DNA of 64,000 nt from Vibrio sp. CK2-1 (GTDB lineage Bacteria; Pseudomonadota; Gammaproteobacteria; Enterobacterales; Vibrionaceae): assembly GCF_021726515.1 (NCBI RefSeq), contig NZ_JAKKCJ010000002.1, forward strand, positions 496,001 through 560,000, read 5' to 3'. The stretch's first letter is position 1; the number at the start of each line of letters is the position of its first letter. Positions 8,534 through 18,357 of this stretch are shown here, piece after piece. The notes below the pieces were generated by a model. The model saw nothing but the letters and a program-made list of their open reading frames with translations, had not been told where the DNA came from and searched no databases. Both the position numbers and the translations under genes were made by a program.

Positions 8534-9487
8534 ATGCCTTCAAATGCAAAGATTGTAATTTCTCAATTCGGTGCTCCAGAGCAACTTGAAATTTTAGATA
8601 GCGATATTCCTTCACCACAAGAAGGTGAGGTATTAGTTAAGGTTTCGTATGCTGGTGTAAACCCTATCGATGTAAAAACGCGAGCAGGGCTAGGTTGGGC
8701 GGCTCAGCATAATAAAAATAACCTACCGTGGACTCCTGGTTATGACATCGCTGGCGTTGTGTTAAAGCAGGGCGAAGGCAGCCGTAAATTTAATCTTAAT
8801 GATATGGTTACCGGCTTTATCGGCTTTCCACTACGCGGCGGCGGTTATAGCCAATATGTATGTGTGCCTGAAAGTGAGCTGGCTTTAGTACCTGAAGATA
8901 TTTCTTTAAAAGCGGCTGCTGCTATTCCTCTAGCCGGTCAAACTGCAGCACAAGCGTTAGAGAAGGCTCAGATTCAATCGGGCGAAACCGTGGTGATCTT
9001 AGCGGGCGCTGGCGGTGTTGGTCATATTGCGGTGCAAATTGCAGTTGCTGCAAAAACTACCGTTTATGCGACATGCAGTGCGGATAACTTGGAATATATT
9101 CATTCTTTAGGTGCTACTGGTCTTGATTACGCAAATGCAGATTGTCTTAAAGGTATCGGTCAGATCGATGTGTTGATTGATTTGGTGGGTGGCGACACAG
9201 CGATACAAGCGATGAACCACTTACACCCAGGTAGTAGAGTGATCACAGTGCCAACCATTACAGCATCGACCGTTTGTGAACACGCTTCTCAAATGGGCAT
9301 TATTGGCATGGGGATGCTGGTCGAACCGGATGTTACTCAACTTGAAGAATTAGTGAAATTGATCAGCGCAGGTATGATCAAGGTTGAAATTGAGCAAGTC
9401 ATAAATTATCAAGACGTAGTGACAGCACATCAAAAAATTGAAACGGGTCGAGCTCGTGGCAAAATCTTATTGAATATGCAGTCTTAG
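8534..9487 (+). CDS. NADP-dependent MDR-family oxidoreductase (zinc-less quinone reductase-like)
   Basis: 317-residue medium-chain dehydrogenase/reductase. The N-terminal GroES-like domain includes VSYAGVNPIDVKTRAG and PGYDIAGVV; the nucleotide-binding motif AGAGGVGHIAVQIA lies near residues 157-170. The residues that bind the catalytic zinc in alcohol dehydrogenases are not evident, so it fits the quinone oxidoreductase-like branch, which reduces enones or quinones with NADPH. AAAGGA ribosome site 10 nt before ATG 8534. The next gene starts 9 nt after its stop, so it probably heads a small operon with the YqaA and M16 genes. The true substrate is unknown. Confidence 0.85.
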   Translation: MPSNAKIVISQFGAPEQLEILDSDIPSPQEGEVLVKVSYAGVNPIDVKTRAGLGWAAQHNKNNLPWTPGYDIAGVVLKQGEGSRKFNLNDMVTGFIGFPLRGGGYSQYVCVPESELALVPEDISLKAAAAIPLAGQTAAQALEKAQIQSGETVVILAGAGGVGHIAVQIAVAAKTTVYATCSADNLEYIHSLGATGLDYANADCLKGIGQIDVLIDLVGGDTAIQAMNHLHPGSRVITVPTITASTVCEHASQMGIIGMGMLVEPDVTQLEELVKLISAGMIKVEIEQVINYQDVVTAHQKIETGRARGKILLNMQS

Positions 9488-9495
9488 GCTTTTAG

Positions 9496-9945
9496 TTGTC
9501 AGATTTCTATTTAGCTCTGCAAGACCTACTTGCAGGGCACCCGTTATGGTTTTTATTTAGCTCTGGCTTTTTAAGTGCTACCTTGCTGCCGGGTAGTTCG
9601 GAAGTAACCTTATATGCTGCGCTCAGATTAGAGAATATTTCCCTCTATAGTGTCATTATGGTAGCAACCATAGGTAATACACTGGGGGGGATGACCAATT
9701 ATTATTTAGGCTTATTACTGCCAAATAGAACATTGAAGCAAAAACGCGGTCAACAACTAGAGCGTTTGATTGAGCGTTATGGTTATTGGGTTCTATTAAT
9801 GAGCTGGCTACCTGTGATTGGTGACCCATTGTGTGTCGCAGCAGGTTGGCTCAGAATGAATCCATGGATATGCTTAATAGCAATTATGCTGGGTAAAGGC
9901 GTGCGCTATGCATGTCTTGCGATGATTTTTAAGGGATTGATATAA
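9496..9945 (+). CDS. YqaA family inner-membrane protein
   Basis: 149-residue membrane protein with about four hydrophobic segments (around 15-35, 48-70, 95-115 and 122-140), related to the YqaA branch of the DedA/SNARE-associated family; LLPGSSEVTLYAAL and the GNTLGGMTNYYLG re-entrant-like stretch fit that family. The start appears to be TTG 9496, 9 nt after the previous stop. Its TAA stop directly abuts the ATG of the M16 gene, so the two are almost certainly translationally coupled. DedA-type proteins have been linked to membrane lipid transport and envelope homeostasis; no specific function can be read here. Confidence 0.8.
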   Translation: MSDFYLALQDLLAGHPLWFLFSSGFLSATLLPGSSEVTLYAALRLENISLYSVIMVATIGNTLGGMTNYYLGLLLPNRTLKQKRGQQLERLIERYGYWVLLMSWLPVIGDPLCVAAGWLRMNPWICLIAIMLGKGVRYACLAMIFKGLI

Positions 9946-12795
9946 ATGAAAAACTGGTTATTAGTTTTTACTCTTCTTACGTTATCTGGTTGTTCTTTGT
10001 GGGGAGAGCTCAGTTCATCTAACTCTTTGCCGCCAGGTGTCCACCTCATTGAATCTCAACCTGCTGATCCTGATAAAGCATCTATTCCTTACTCCAAGTA
10101 TCAATTAGATAATGGCTTAACCGTTATTCTTTCTCCTGATCATTCCGATCCACTTGTCCATGTTGACGTTACTTATCATGTTGGTTCTGCTCGCGAGAAA
10201 ATTGGTCGTTCTGGTTTTGCGCATTTCTTTGAGCATATGATGTTCCAAGGTTCAGAGCATGTTGGCGATCAGCAGCACTTTAAGATTGTTACTGAAGCCG
10301 GTGGTAGTTTAAATGGTACAACTAACCGAGATCGCACCAACTACTTTGAAACCGTGCCATCTAATCAGCTAGAAAAAATGTTGTGGTTAGAATCAGATCG
10401 TATGGGCTTTTTAGTTAATGCCGTATCACAGCGCAAATTCGAAATTCAGCGAGATACGGTGAAAAACGAGCGCGGTCAAAATTATGATAACCGCCCTTAT
10501 GGCCTAGTGTATGAAAGAATAGGCGAAGCGCTGTATCCGAAAAATCATCCTTATTCATGGCAAACCATAGGGTATGTTGAAGACCTAGACCGCGTTGATG
10601 TGAATGATTTAAAAGCATTCTTTTTACGTTGGTATGGCCCTAACAATGCAGTATTAACCATCGGTGGTGATATTGATGAAGCGCAAACACTTGCGTGGGT
10701 AAATAAGTATTTCGGTTCTATTCCTAAAGGGCCAGAAGTGACTGATGCCGATAAGCAACCAGTGAGCTTACCCAATGATCGCTTTATTACCCTAGAAGAT
10801 CGAATTCGTCAGCCAATGGTAATGATGGCGTTTCCAACCCAATACCGCGGCGCAAAATCAGAAGCGTCGATTGATGCGTTGGCGGCCATTCTAGGCGATG
10901 GTAAAAATAGTATCTTGTACCAAAACTTAGTGAAAAACCAAGTCGCTATAGATGCTGGGGCGTTCCAAGATTGCGCCGAGTTATCTTGTACTTTATATGT
11001 GTATGCGATGGGGGATTCAGGTGATAAAGGCAACCTCACACCAATCTATCAAGCATTGAATAAAGCACTAGAGCAAGTGAAAACAGAAGGCGTTAAGCAA
11101 GAGCAACTGGATGCTATTACCGGTCAAGCCGAAGCGGGAACGATTTACGCACTGCAAAGTGTCAGCGGTAAAGTTTCACAACTTGCTGCTAACCAGACTT
11201 TTTATAATCAGCCAGATCGATTACAAACTGAGTTGGATCAGATCCGAAGCGTGGCACCAGAATCAGTAGAGCAAGCTTATCAACAATTCGTCGATGGTAA
11301 GCACAAAGTGGTACTTAGTGTGGTGCCGAAAAAGCAAACTCAGCTAGAGGTGCAAAAGCCAAACTTTACGCCGCCGAAGCGCGATCTACCTGACTATCCA
11401 AAAATTACGGATGATCAACTTGATATTCGTGAGCCGAAAGACAACTTCGACCGCTCGCAAGTACCAGAAGTCGGCCAAGCCGTTTCCGGCACTATGCCTG
11501 AGTTATACCGATTTAATTTAGATAATGGTATTCAAGTTCTTGGCACCACTACTACAGAAACGCCAACAGTGGCTATTCAAGTGTCTTTTCCTGCCGGCAG
11601 CCGTTATGTGCCATCGGGTAAGGAAGGGGTAGCCGATTTAACCGCCGCGATGCTGCAAGAGGGCACCACCGAGCGCACTAGCGAGCAACTGCAGCAAGAG
11701 TTAGATAAGCTCGGTAGTAGTGTGAGTTTCTCTGCTGGCGGTTATCAATCGAGTATTGTGATTACCTCATTGACTAAAAACCTGGATGCGACCTTAAACA
11801 TTGCCGATGAAATGCTATTTAAACCCGCCTTTAATCAGCAAGATTTTGAGCGCGTGAAGAATCAAACTATTCAGGGGCTAATTTACTCACATCAACAGCC
11901 ATCATGGCTTGCCTCACAAGCAACCAAACAAGTGCTGTACAAAGGAAGCTTATTTAGCCGCAGTGCCGATGGTAGTGTTGATTCACTTAAGAACTTAACC
12001 TTAAACGATGTACAGCAATTCTATCGCAGCCATTACACACCAGTAGAAGCAAAGGCGGTAGTCGTTGGCGCGATTGAACAATCACAAGCATCGCAAGCGT
12101 TGACCTTTTTAAATAAATTGTCTGGCGAGAAAGTAGCAATGCCTGCTGTCGGCAAGGTTGTTCCTCCTAGCAAGCAATCTATTTATTTAGTAGATAAACC
12201 GAACTCTCCACAAAGTGTTGTTCGATTGGCGCGCATTGGTATGCCTTATGATGCGACAGGGGAGATGTATTTGACCCAGTTAGCCAACTATAACTTAGGT
12301 GGCAACTTTAATAGCCGAATCAACCTAAACTTGCGTGAAGACAAAGGTTTTACCTATGGCGCGGGTGGTGCAGTTTATGGGACCAAAGAAACCGGTTTAG
12401 TGCTATATAGCGCGCAAGTGCGAGCAGACTCTACCGCCGCCTCTATTCAAGAATTATTGAAAGAGTTGAAAAGCTACAGCCAAGATGGAATGACTGATGA
12501 TGAACTTGCGTTTATGCGTCTAGCCGTTGGTCAACAAGATACCTTGAAATATGAGACCCCAGGGCAGAAAGCCAGCTTGTTGTATTCAATCTTAGATTAT
12601 TCATTGAGTGATGATTTCATCGATAAGAAAGCGGAAATAGTAAAAACGGTTGATAAGCCAACACTCAATAAAGCCGCTGCTACTTGGTTCCAGCCACAAG
12701 ATTTTCAAATTATTGTGGTAGGAGATGCTAAAAAGCTAACGCCTGAATTGAAAAAATTAGCAATTCCTATCCAAAACCTTGAAGTTAAGCATTAA
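9946..12795 (+). CDS. M16 family zinc metallopeptidase lipoprotein (PqqL-like)
   Basis: 949 residues. A lipoprotein signal peptide ends in LSGC with Cys16 as the lipidated residue, so the enzyme is anchored to the membrane on the periplasmic side. The first M16 half carries the inverted zinc motif H93-F-F-E96-H97 plus the downstream ENERGQNYDNRPYG-type glutamate region near residue 174. The second half (from ~residue 510, LDNGIQVLGTTT) is a degenerate M16 domain with the RxLR-like GGNFNSRINLNLRE-KGFTYG segment. Two-domain M16 proteases cleave small unfolded peptides. The ATG is contiguous with the YqaA stop codon. A strong terminator follows. Confidence 0.92.
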   Translation: MKNWLLVFTLLTLSGCSLWGELSSSNSLPPGVHLIESQPADPDKASIPYSKYQLDNGLTVILSPDHSDPLVHVDVTYHVGSAREKIGRSGFAHFFEHMMFQGSEHVGDQQHFKIVTEAGGSLNGTTNRDRTNYFETVPSNQLEKMLWLESDRMGFLVNAVSQRKFEIQRDTVKNERGQNYDNRPYGLVYERIGEALYPKNHPYSWQTIGYVEDLDRVDVNDLKAFFLRWYGPNNAVLTIGGDIDEAQTLAWVNKYFGSIPKGPEVTDADKQPVSLPNDRFITLEDRIRQPMVMMAFPTQYRGAKSEASIDALAAILGDGKNSILYQNLVKNQVAIDAGAFQDCAELSCTLYVYAMGDSGDKGNLTPIYQALNKALEQVKTEGVKQEQLDAITGQAEAGTIYALQSVSGKVSQLAANQTFYNQPDRLQTELDQIRSVAPESVEQAYQQFVDGKHKVVLSVVPKKQTQLEVQKPNFTPPKRDLPDYPKITDDQLDIREPKDNFDRSQVPEVGQAVSGTMPELYRFNLDNGIQVLGTTTTETPTVAIQVSFPAGSRYVPSGKEGVADLTAAMLQEGTTERTSEQLQQELDKLGSSVSFSAGGYQSSIVITSLTKNLDATLNIADEMLFKPAFNQQDFERVKNQTIQGLIYSHQQPSWLASQATKQVLYKGSLFSRSADGSVDSLKNLTLNDVQQFYRSHYTPVEAKAVVVGAIEQSQASQALTFLNKLSGEKVAMPAVGKVVPPSKQSIYLVDKPNSPQSVVRLARIGMPYDATGEMYLTQLANYNLGGNFNSRINLNLREDKGFTYGAGGAVYGTKETGLVLYSAQVRADSTAASIQELLKELKSYSQDGMTDDELAFMRLAVGQQDTLKYETPGQKASLLYSILDYSLSDDFIDKKAEIVKTVDKPTLNKAAATWFQPQDFQIIVVGDAKKLTPELKKLAIPIQNLEVKH

Positions 12796-12814
12796 CGCCC
12801 ATAAGTTAATGATT

Positions 12815-12859
12815 GGCCCGTTATTGATGTTAATTCACTTTATCGATAACGGGCCTTTA
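12815..12859 (+). terminator. Terminator after the M16 protease gene
   Basis: GGCCCGTTAT (12815-12824) pairs perfectly with ATAACGGGCC (12846-12855), followed by TTTATTTT. Confidence 0.85.
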
Positions 12860-12937
12860 TTTTCTTTGATGTCAGGTTTTCCTGATGGCAATTATCTTCC
12901 AGAATGATTATCCTACTCGGATCGCAAACCACAATAA

Positions 12938-14521
12938 GTGAGTGCTATTTTGACCGACTTTTCTGCACGCCTTGAGCAAGTTGCTAGCAACCCAAACACG
13001 TTTAAGCAATTTGGACGCGGAATTGAGCGTGAAGCGTTACGTTATGATCTTAATGATCACCTTGCTTTAACGCCTCATCCTCAAACTTTAGGTTCGGCGT
13101 TAACCAACCAATGGATTACCACCGACTTCTCTGAATCTTTACTCGAATTCATTACACCGGTTTCTCATGATGTCGATGTATTACTACAGCAATTGAAAGA
13201 TGTTCATCACTTCACCATGACGAAAATGGGTGATGAGAAGCTGTGGCCGATGTCGATGCCGTGTTTTGTGAGTGATGAAGATAAGATCCCGCTTGCAGAG
13301 TACGGTACATCGAATGTTGGGCGAATGAAAAACTTGTATCGCCAAGGCTTGAAACACCGCTATGGTAGTTTGATGCAAATTATTTCTGGCGTGCACTTTA
13401 ACTTTTCTTTCCCAGAAAGTTATTGGGATAGTCTATATGGCGAACAAAACGAACAGCAAAGAGCGGATACTAAATCAGAAGACTACTTTGCCTTAATTCG
13501 TAACTACTATCGTTATGGCTGGATCATTCCATATCTATTTGGCGCTTCACCGGCATTATGCCCTTCATTCTTACAAGGCCGAGAAATTGGGCTAGATTTT
13601 GAAAAGATTGGCAAGACGCTATATTTACCTTATGCGACAGCACTACGCTTGAGCGACCTAGGCTATACCAATAGCGCTCAAAGTGATTTGCATATTGGCT
13701 TCAATAGTTTGCAAGAGTACCTTGATGGGCTTAACTCGGCGATGCATAAACCTTCAGAGCGATTTGCTAAGCTCGGTGTGAAAGTCGATGGTGAACACCG
13801 TCAACTGAACAGTAATGTTTTGCAAATCGAAAATGAACTTTATGCACCAATTCGACCTAAGCGTGTTGCCAAAGATGGAGAGAAACCATCGGAAGCGTTA
13901 AAACGTGGTGGAGTCGAATATATTGAAGTTCGCTCACTAGACGTTAACCCATTCAGCCCTGTTGGGGTGGATAAAGAGCAAGTGCTATTTTTAGATTTAT
14001 TCGTGACTTGGTGTGGTTTAAAAGAATCAGCACCAATGAAAGAAGGCGATTTAGAGTGCTGGCGCAGTAACTGGAACAATGTCATCTTGGAAGGTCGTAA
14101 GCCAGGATTAGAATTTAAACTATGCTGTGATCAAGCGCCGAATACTCTCGTTCATTGGGGCAAATTAATGTTTGCTCAGTTACAAGAAATTGCGATTGAA
14201 ATGGATAAAGCGCATGGTGGAAATGCTTACCAATCGGTGTGCCAAACGTTAAGTTCATGGATCGACGATCCTGAGTTAACCATTTCTGGTCGTTTGCTGA
14301 ATAACATTCGTCAAGCGGGCGGTATTGGTAAAGTCGGTTGCCAACTTGGTGAGCAATATCGCGATGAATTATTAGCGCATCAATACCAAGTCTATAATCA
14401 ACAGATGATGGAAGCCGAAGTAGTGCGTTCTCGCGAGACTCAGCAGGAAGTAGAAAGTGCTGACCAATTAAGCTTTGATGATTTCCTTGCCGATTACTTT
14501 TCTTATTTAGGTCAGTCATAA
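12938..14521 (+). CDS. gshA: Glutamate--cysteine ligase
   Basis: Catalyses the ATP-dependent joining of glutamate and cysteine, the first and rate-limiting step of glutathione synthesis. 527 residues in the gammaproteobacterial GshA family; key segments [51 protein letters not shown] and [12 protein letters not shown] are intact. The start is GTG 12938 (VSAIL...), with a weak ribosome site; TTG 12950 is possible. The gshA-luxS proximity is conserved in enterobacteria and vibrios. The stop is one base before the next ATG, so the following lipoprotein gene is translationally linked. Confidence 0.97.
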   Translation: MSAILTDFSARLEQVASNPNTFKQFGRGIEREALRYDLNDHLALTPHPQTLGSALTNQWITTDFSESLLEFITPVSHDVDVLLQQLKDVHHFTMTKMGDEKLWPMSMPCFVSDEDKIPLAEYGTSNVGRMKNLYRQGLKHRYGSLMQIISGVHFNFSFPESYWDSLYGEQNEQQRADTKSEDYFALIRNYYRYGWIIPYLFGASPALCPSFLQGREIGLDFEKIGKTLYLPYATALRLSDLGYTNSAQSDLHIGFNSLQEYLDGLNSAMHKPSERFAKLGVKVDGEHRQLNSNVLQIENELYAPIRPKRVAKDGEKPSEALKRGGVEYIEVRSLDVNPFSPVGVDKEQVLFLDLFVTWCGLKESAPMKEGDLECWRSNWNNVILEGRKPGLEFKLCCDQAPNTLVHWGKLMFAQLQEIAIEMDKAHGGNAYQSVCQTLSSWIDDPELTISGRLLNNIRQAGGIGKVGCQLGEQYRDELLAHQYQVYNQQMMEAEVVRSRETQQEVESADQLSFDDFLADYFSYLGQS

Positions 14522-14522
14522 C

Positions 14523-15137
14523 ATGGCTTGGGGGAGAAGAGTATCCGCTAGTGTAATGCTTGGTATTAGTCTTCTATTGTCTGGTTGTGCAACGCCGCCG
14601 CCAGATAATCAAGATAATATATGTGATATTTTTCGCCAATACCCCGATTGGTATGAAGATGCTTTAGATATGAATGATGAATATGGCGTGCCTATTCAGA
14701 TTTCCATGGCATTTATGAAACAAGAAAGCTCTTTTGTTGGTGATGCTAAGCCACCTCGTTACTACTTTTTAGGCTTTATTCCTTGGGGGCGAGTGAGTAG
14801 TGCGTATGGTTATGCGCAAGCCCAAGATCCTGTTTGGTCGGAATATCAAGACGAAGTGAGTTCTTGGTCTTCAAGGGATGATTTTGGCGATGCCATTATG
14901 TTTATCGGCTGGTATATGGATGGTTCGCAAAAGAGTCTAGGCATTTCTAAGTGGGATGCTTATAGCCAGTACCTTGCTTACCATGATGGTCGTGGCGGCT
15001 TTAAACGAAAGACATACGCGAGTAAACCTTCACTGATTAAAGTCGCTCGTCGAGTAGAGCAAACCGCAAAAAATTATGGCTGGCAGTTGAAAAAGTGCCA
15101 AGCTGAACTGGAAGATAACCGCAGTTGGTTTTTTTAA
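14523..15137 (+). CDS. Lytic transglycosylase-like (SLT-fold) lipoprotein
   Basis: 204 residues with a lipoprotein signal peptide ending LLLSGC (Cys22). The mature protein contains MAFMKQESSFVGDAKPP, in which the Glu of QESSF occupies the position of the catalytic acid in SLT-domain transglycosylases, followed by AYGYAQAQDPVW and a C-terminal helical part. This pattern is common in a short vibrio/alteromonad lipoprotein family placed between gshA and luxS. It probably acts on, or merely binds, peptidoglycan in the periplasm. No substrate evidence in sequence. The ATG is one base after the gshA stop. Confidence 0.8.
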   Translation: MAWGRRVSASVMLGISLLLSGCATPPPDNQDNICDIFRQYPDWYEDALDMNDEYGVPIQISMAFMKQESSFVGDAKPPRYYFLGFIPWGRVSSAYGYAQAQDPVWSEYQDEVSSWSSRDDFGDAIMFIGWYMDGSQKSLGISKWDAYSQYLAYHDGRGGFKRKTYASKPSLIKVARRVEQTAKNYGWQLKKCQAELEDNRSWFF

Positions 15138-15176
15138 TTGAACCAATTGTGTTACAAAGAATTAGGAGAATAAGCA

Positions 15177-15695
15177 ATGCCTTTATTAGATAGCTTCACC
15201 GTCGATCACACTCGTATGAGCGCACCAGCAGTTCGTGTTGCCAAGACAATGCAAACACCAAAAGGCGATACCATTACGGTATTTGATTTGCGTTTTTGTA
15301 TCCCGAACAAAGATATTTTATCTGAGAAAGGGATTCATACTTTAGAGCATTTATACGCAGGCTTTATGCGTGCTAATTTAAACAGCAGCGAAGTGGAAAT
15401 TATCGACATTTCACCTATGGGTTGCCGCACAGGTTTCTATATGAGTTTGATTGGTACTCCGACTGAACAACAAGTAGCAGACGCTTGGCTTGCAGCGATG
15501 AATGATGTGCTGAAGGTAGAAGACCAAAACAAGATTCCTGAATTGAATGAATATCAATGTGGTACTTACTCAATGCATTCATTAACTGAAGCACAAGAGA
15601 TTGCTAAAAACATCATTGCAGCGGGCATTCAAGTTAATAAAAATGATGAGCTAGCGCTACCTGAAAGCATGTTACAAGAGCTAAAAGTAGACTAG
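15177..15695 (+). CDS. luxS: S-ribosylhomocysteine lyase LuxS
   Basis: Cleaves S-ribosylhomocysteine to homocysteine and DPD, the precursor of the quorum-sensing signal AI-2, in the activated methyl cycle. 172 residues. The metal ligands are visible: His54 and His58 in the HTLEH motif (with Glu57) and Cys128 in QCGTYSMHS. An AGGAGA ribosome site precedes ATG 15177. It is followed by a CGAG-rich inverted repeat surrounding a strong terminator, convergent with the CorC-like gene. Confidence 0.98.
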   Translation: MPLLDSFTVDHTRMSAPAVRVAKTMQTPKGDTITVFDLRFCIPNKDILSEKGIHTLEHLYAGFMRANLNSSEVEIIDISPMGCRTGFYMSLIGTPTEQQVADAWLAAMNDVLKVEDQNKIPELNEYQCGTYSMHSLTEAQEIAKNIIAAGIQVNKNDELALPESMLQELKVD

Positions 15696-15853
15696 TCTCG
15701 GTTTTCGAGTCTCGGGCGTTTCACTGCTCGCATCTCGAATAAGCTGTTACAAACAGAAGGGCCCTTAGCTTACAACAAGCTAAGGGCCCTTTTAAATAAT
15801 ATGACTTTCCATATAGGATCGAGCAACGAGAAGCTGGGCGCCCGAGACTCGAG
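15696..15853 (+). repeat. CGAG-rich intergenic inverted repeat, locus 1 (luxS/corC)
   Basis: A 13-bp perfect inverted repeat, CGAGTCTCGGGCG (15706-15718) and CGCCCGAGACTCG (15839-15851), sits in longer arms (15696-15738 and 15819-15853) full of TCTCG/CGAG words. The arms enclose the luxS terminator. Same family as the repeats at 22315, 28441, 33605, 46564, 57071 and 63629. Confidence 0.75.
15757..15795 (+). terminator. luxS terminator
   Basis: A 15-bp perfect stem (15757-15771 with 15777-15791) with a 5-nt ACAAC loop, starting AAGGGCCC and followed by TTT. Exceptionally strong; it probably also blocks convergent transcription. Confidence 0.9.
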
Positions 15854-15858
15854 CTCCG

Positions 15859-17142
15859 CTAGTGCACCTTCTTCGGCTTCTTCTTCGAAGGATACACTTT
15901 CACTAACTTGATCTTGTTCTCGGCGATTTCGATTAATTCCATCTTATGATTCGCCACTTCAATACTGAGGTAACTTTCAGGAATATCTTCTAAATGCTCC
16001 AAAACTAAACCGTTTAATGTTCTTGGGCCATCGGTTGGTAGTTTCCAATTTAAACCTTTGTTGATATCACGGATATTAGCACTGCCTTCAATCAGGTAAC
16101 TGCCATCGCTTTGTGGCGTGATTTCATCGGCAAGGCTTGGAGACATTGAGGTAGTAAACTCACCAACGATCTCTTCAAGAATATCTTCTAGGGTAATTAA
16201 ACCGATAATATCGCCGTACTCATCGACAATCATGCCAATGCGTTCTTTATTGCGTTGGAACTTTAATAATTGAACGTTAAGCGGTGTCGCTTCTGGAATG
16301 AAATATACTTCATCGGCAGAACGCAGTAAGGTTTCTTTATTAAATTCATTCTTTTCAAGCATTAAGCGGTATGCTTTACGCAGACGCAACATACCAACCA
16401 CTTCATCAATCTGATCACGGTATAACACGACTCGGCCATGGGCTGAGTGAGTTAACTGACGAACAATCGACTTCCAATCATCATTAATGTCGATGCCGGT
16501 TATTTCGTTACGAGGCACCATAATATCGTTCACTGTAACATGTTCTAAATCTAAAATTGAGATCAACATGTCTTGGTGACGACGAGGGATAAGACTACCT
16601 GCTTCATTTACCACAGTACGGAGCTCTTCAGAACTTAAAGGGTCTCCCGTTGAATCTTCCGCTCTTACGCCTAATAAACGTAATAAGCCATTAGTGATGA
16701 AGTTGACGAGAATAACAAGCGGTGACAACACCTTCATCAATATGCGCAGTAAAATACTGCTGGTATAAGAAACTCGTTCTGGATAAAGCGCTGCTAATGT
16801 TTTTGGTGTGATTTCAGCAAACACTAGAATGACTAAGGTGAGTGCACCAGTGGCAATCGCTACCCCATAATCGCCGTATAAACGCATCCCTATGATGGTA
16901 GCAATCGCTGAGGCAAGAATGTTGACTAGGTTGTTACCAATTAAGATAAGACCGATTAAGCGATCTGGGCGTTCAAGGAGAGATTCAACTCGCTTAGCCC
17001 CTTTATGCCCTTGATTAGCAAGATGTCGCAAACGGTAGCGGTTTAGAGACATCATGCCTGTTTCTGAGCTAGAGAAGTAAGCAGAAATGAGGATAAGTAT
17101 TGCAAGTAGGGCAAACAACAGCCCCGTCGATATTTCACCCAA
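15859..17142 (-). CDS. CNNM/CBS-domain transporter-associated protein (CorB/YfjD-like)
   Basis: 427-residue membrane protein. The N-terminal CNNM (DUF21) domain has about four hydrophobic segments (to ~residue 150) with the SSSETGMMSLNRYRLRHLA segment. Then comes a CBS-domain pair (~190-330; NDIMVPRNEITGI, GRVVLYRDQIDEVVGMLRL and IGMIVDEYGDIIGLITLEDILEEIVGEF), and a C-terminal CorC/HlyC domain. The family is linked to magnesium/cobalt efflux and resistance. The start appears to be TTG 17142 with AAGGA upstream. The pairing with ypjD next to ffh matches the enterobacterial yfjD-ypjD-ffh order. Ion specificity is not shown by the sequence. Confidence 0.88.
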   Translation of the reverse strand: MGEISTGLLFALLAILILISAYFSSSETGMMSLNRYRLRHLANQGHKGAKRVESLLERPDRLIGLILIGNNLVNILASAIATIIGMRLYGDYGVAIATGALTLVILVFAEITPKTLAALYPERVSYTSSILLRILMKVLSPLVILVNFITNGLLRLLGVRAEDSTGDPLSSEELRTVVNEAGSLIPRRHQDMLISILDLEHVTVNDIMVPRNEITGIDINDDWKSIVRQLTHSAHGRVVLYRDQIDEVVGMLRLRKAYRLMLEKNEFNKETLLRSADEVYFIPEATPLNVQLLKFQRNKERIGMIVDEYGDIIGLITLEDILEEIVGEFTTSMSPSLADEITPQSDGSYLIEGSANIRDINKGLNWKLPTDGPRTLNGLVLEHLEDIPESYLSIEVANHKMELIEIAENKIKLVKVYPSKKKPKKVH

Positions 17143-17265
17143 ACTTAGGTTTTCCTTTGATTATTATAATTAGATACAAACCATCTACGTGATAATTTGA
17201 AGTTAGCAGTTATGACGAAATCTCATTACCCTGTCAATAGATGGGGATAATTAACAGAGAACAAA

Positions 17266-18069
17266 TTAGTTTAAAATTATTTCTCTAACAAAACGGCTGC
17301 CGAAGTAGGCCAGTGTGAGTAGGCTCGTACCGCTAATGGATAACCAAAGCACTCTCTTGCCTCGCCAGCCTTGTTGGTAGTGACCCCATAATAAAATGCA
17401 GTATAAAACCCAAGCAATAAAGGATAGAACACTTTTATGAGCATTGGGTGAAGAGAACATACCTTCGGTGTAAATGGCTCCAGTAACTAGTGTTGCCGTT
17501 AGTAAAACCGTACCAATTAGTATGACCTTGAAAAGATGCCTTTCCACCATCATTAAAGGAGGGAGGTTAGGGTTAATGACCAATGACTTTTTGCTTTTTA
17601 GTTGATGATCAAGCCACGCCAATTGCAGAGCAAATAGAGCTCCGATGGTAAGGGTGGAATAAGCAAATAGCGCAATGGTGATATGAACCAGTAATTCAAT
17701 TTTACCCTCAAAGTGGGTAATGAAGGTGCTTGGCAAAAAGTTAGCAGCGCACAGGTTAATCGCAGCAAAGCTATAAACGACTGGCAATAAAAACCAAAGA
17801 CGTGTTTTCCACATCGAAACCGTGAGTACTAAACAAATAATAAAACCAATTAAAGAAGCGACATTCAGAATACTCATGTTTTGCCCATTAGGGTTAAAAA
17901 TGAGATCGCTAATTAGCCAACCGTGAGTGGCGATGGCAAGAATGGCTAAACTAAATACCAGCTTAATTCTGATGCCAGAGCGGTGCACTAGCCCCGGGAC
18001 GATCATGCAAGTCGCCGCGAAATATAAAATAACAGCAATGATTGAAAGCAAGTTTTCCATATTACTCAT
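17266..18069 (-). CDS. ypjD: Inner-membrane protein YpjD, CcsA/cytochrome c assembly family
   Basis: 267 residues with about eight hydrophobic segments, ending in basic residues; member of the CcsA-like membrane family (related to cytochrome c assembly proteins) conserved as YpjD beside ffh. The tail segment SFIAWVLYCILLWGHYQQGWRGKRVLW is typical. Whether YpjD itself handles haem is not established. ATG 18069 or ATG 18060 could be the start; neither has a strong ribosome site. Divergent from ffh, with ~290 bp between them that hold promoters but no gene. Confidence 0.85.
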   Translation of the reverse strand: MSNMENLLSIIAVILYFAATCMIVPGLVHRSGIRIKLVFSLAILAIATHGWLISDLIFNPNGQNMSILNVASLIGFIICLVLTVSMWKTRLWFLLPVVYSFAAINLCAANFLPSTFITHFEGKIELLVHITIALFAYSTLTIGALFALQLAWLDHQLKSKKSLVINPNLPPLMMVERHLFKVILIGTVLLTATLVTGAIYTEGMFSSPNAHKSVLSFIAWVLYCILLWGHYQQGWRGKRVLWLSISGTSLLTLAYFGSRFVREIILN

Positions 18070-18357
18070 TAAAAAAATCCATCAGATAGGTGATTATAAC
18101 TCTTATGGGTGGTGCGGGTATATAGCCAGATTCACAAGGATACTATCATTTTAAGCGGGAGAATTACTCCCATCGTAGAAGAAAAAATAGCCAAGAATAG
18201 GAAAGTCAGTGAAACATCGAGCTTGCATCGTTATACTGTCTAGTACTAGAGAGCCAAATGGCCCAACTTAATTAGAGTAAAAAGCTGAAATATCCCTGAA
18301 TCTTCAGTGTCTTCATTCCGCTTTTTCAATAAAACTTATGTTTAATTAGGCAGAATC

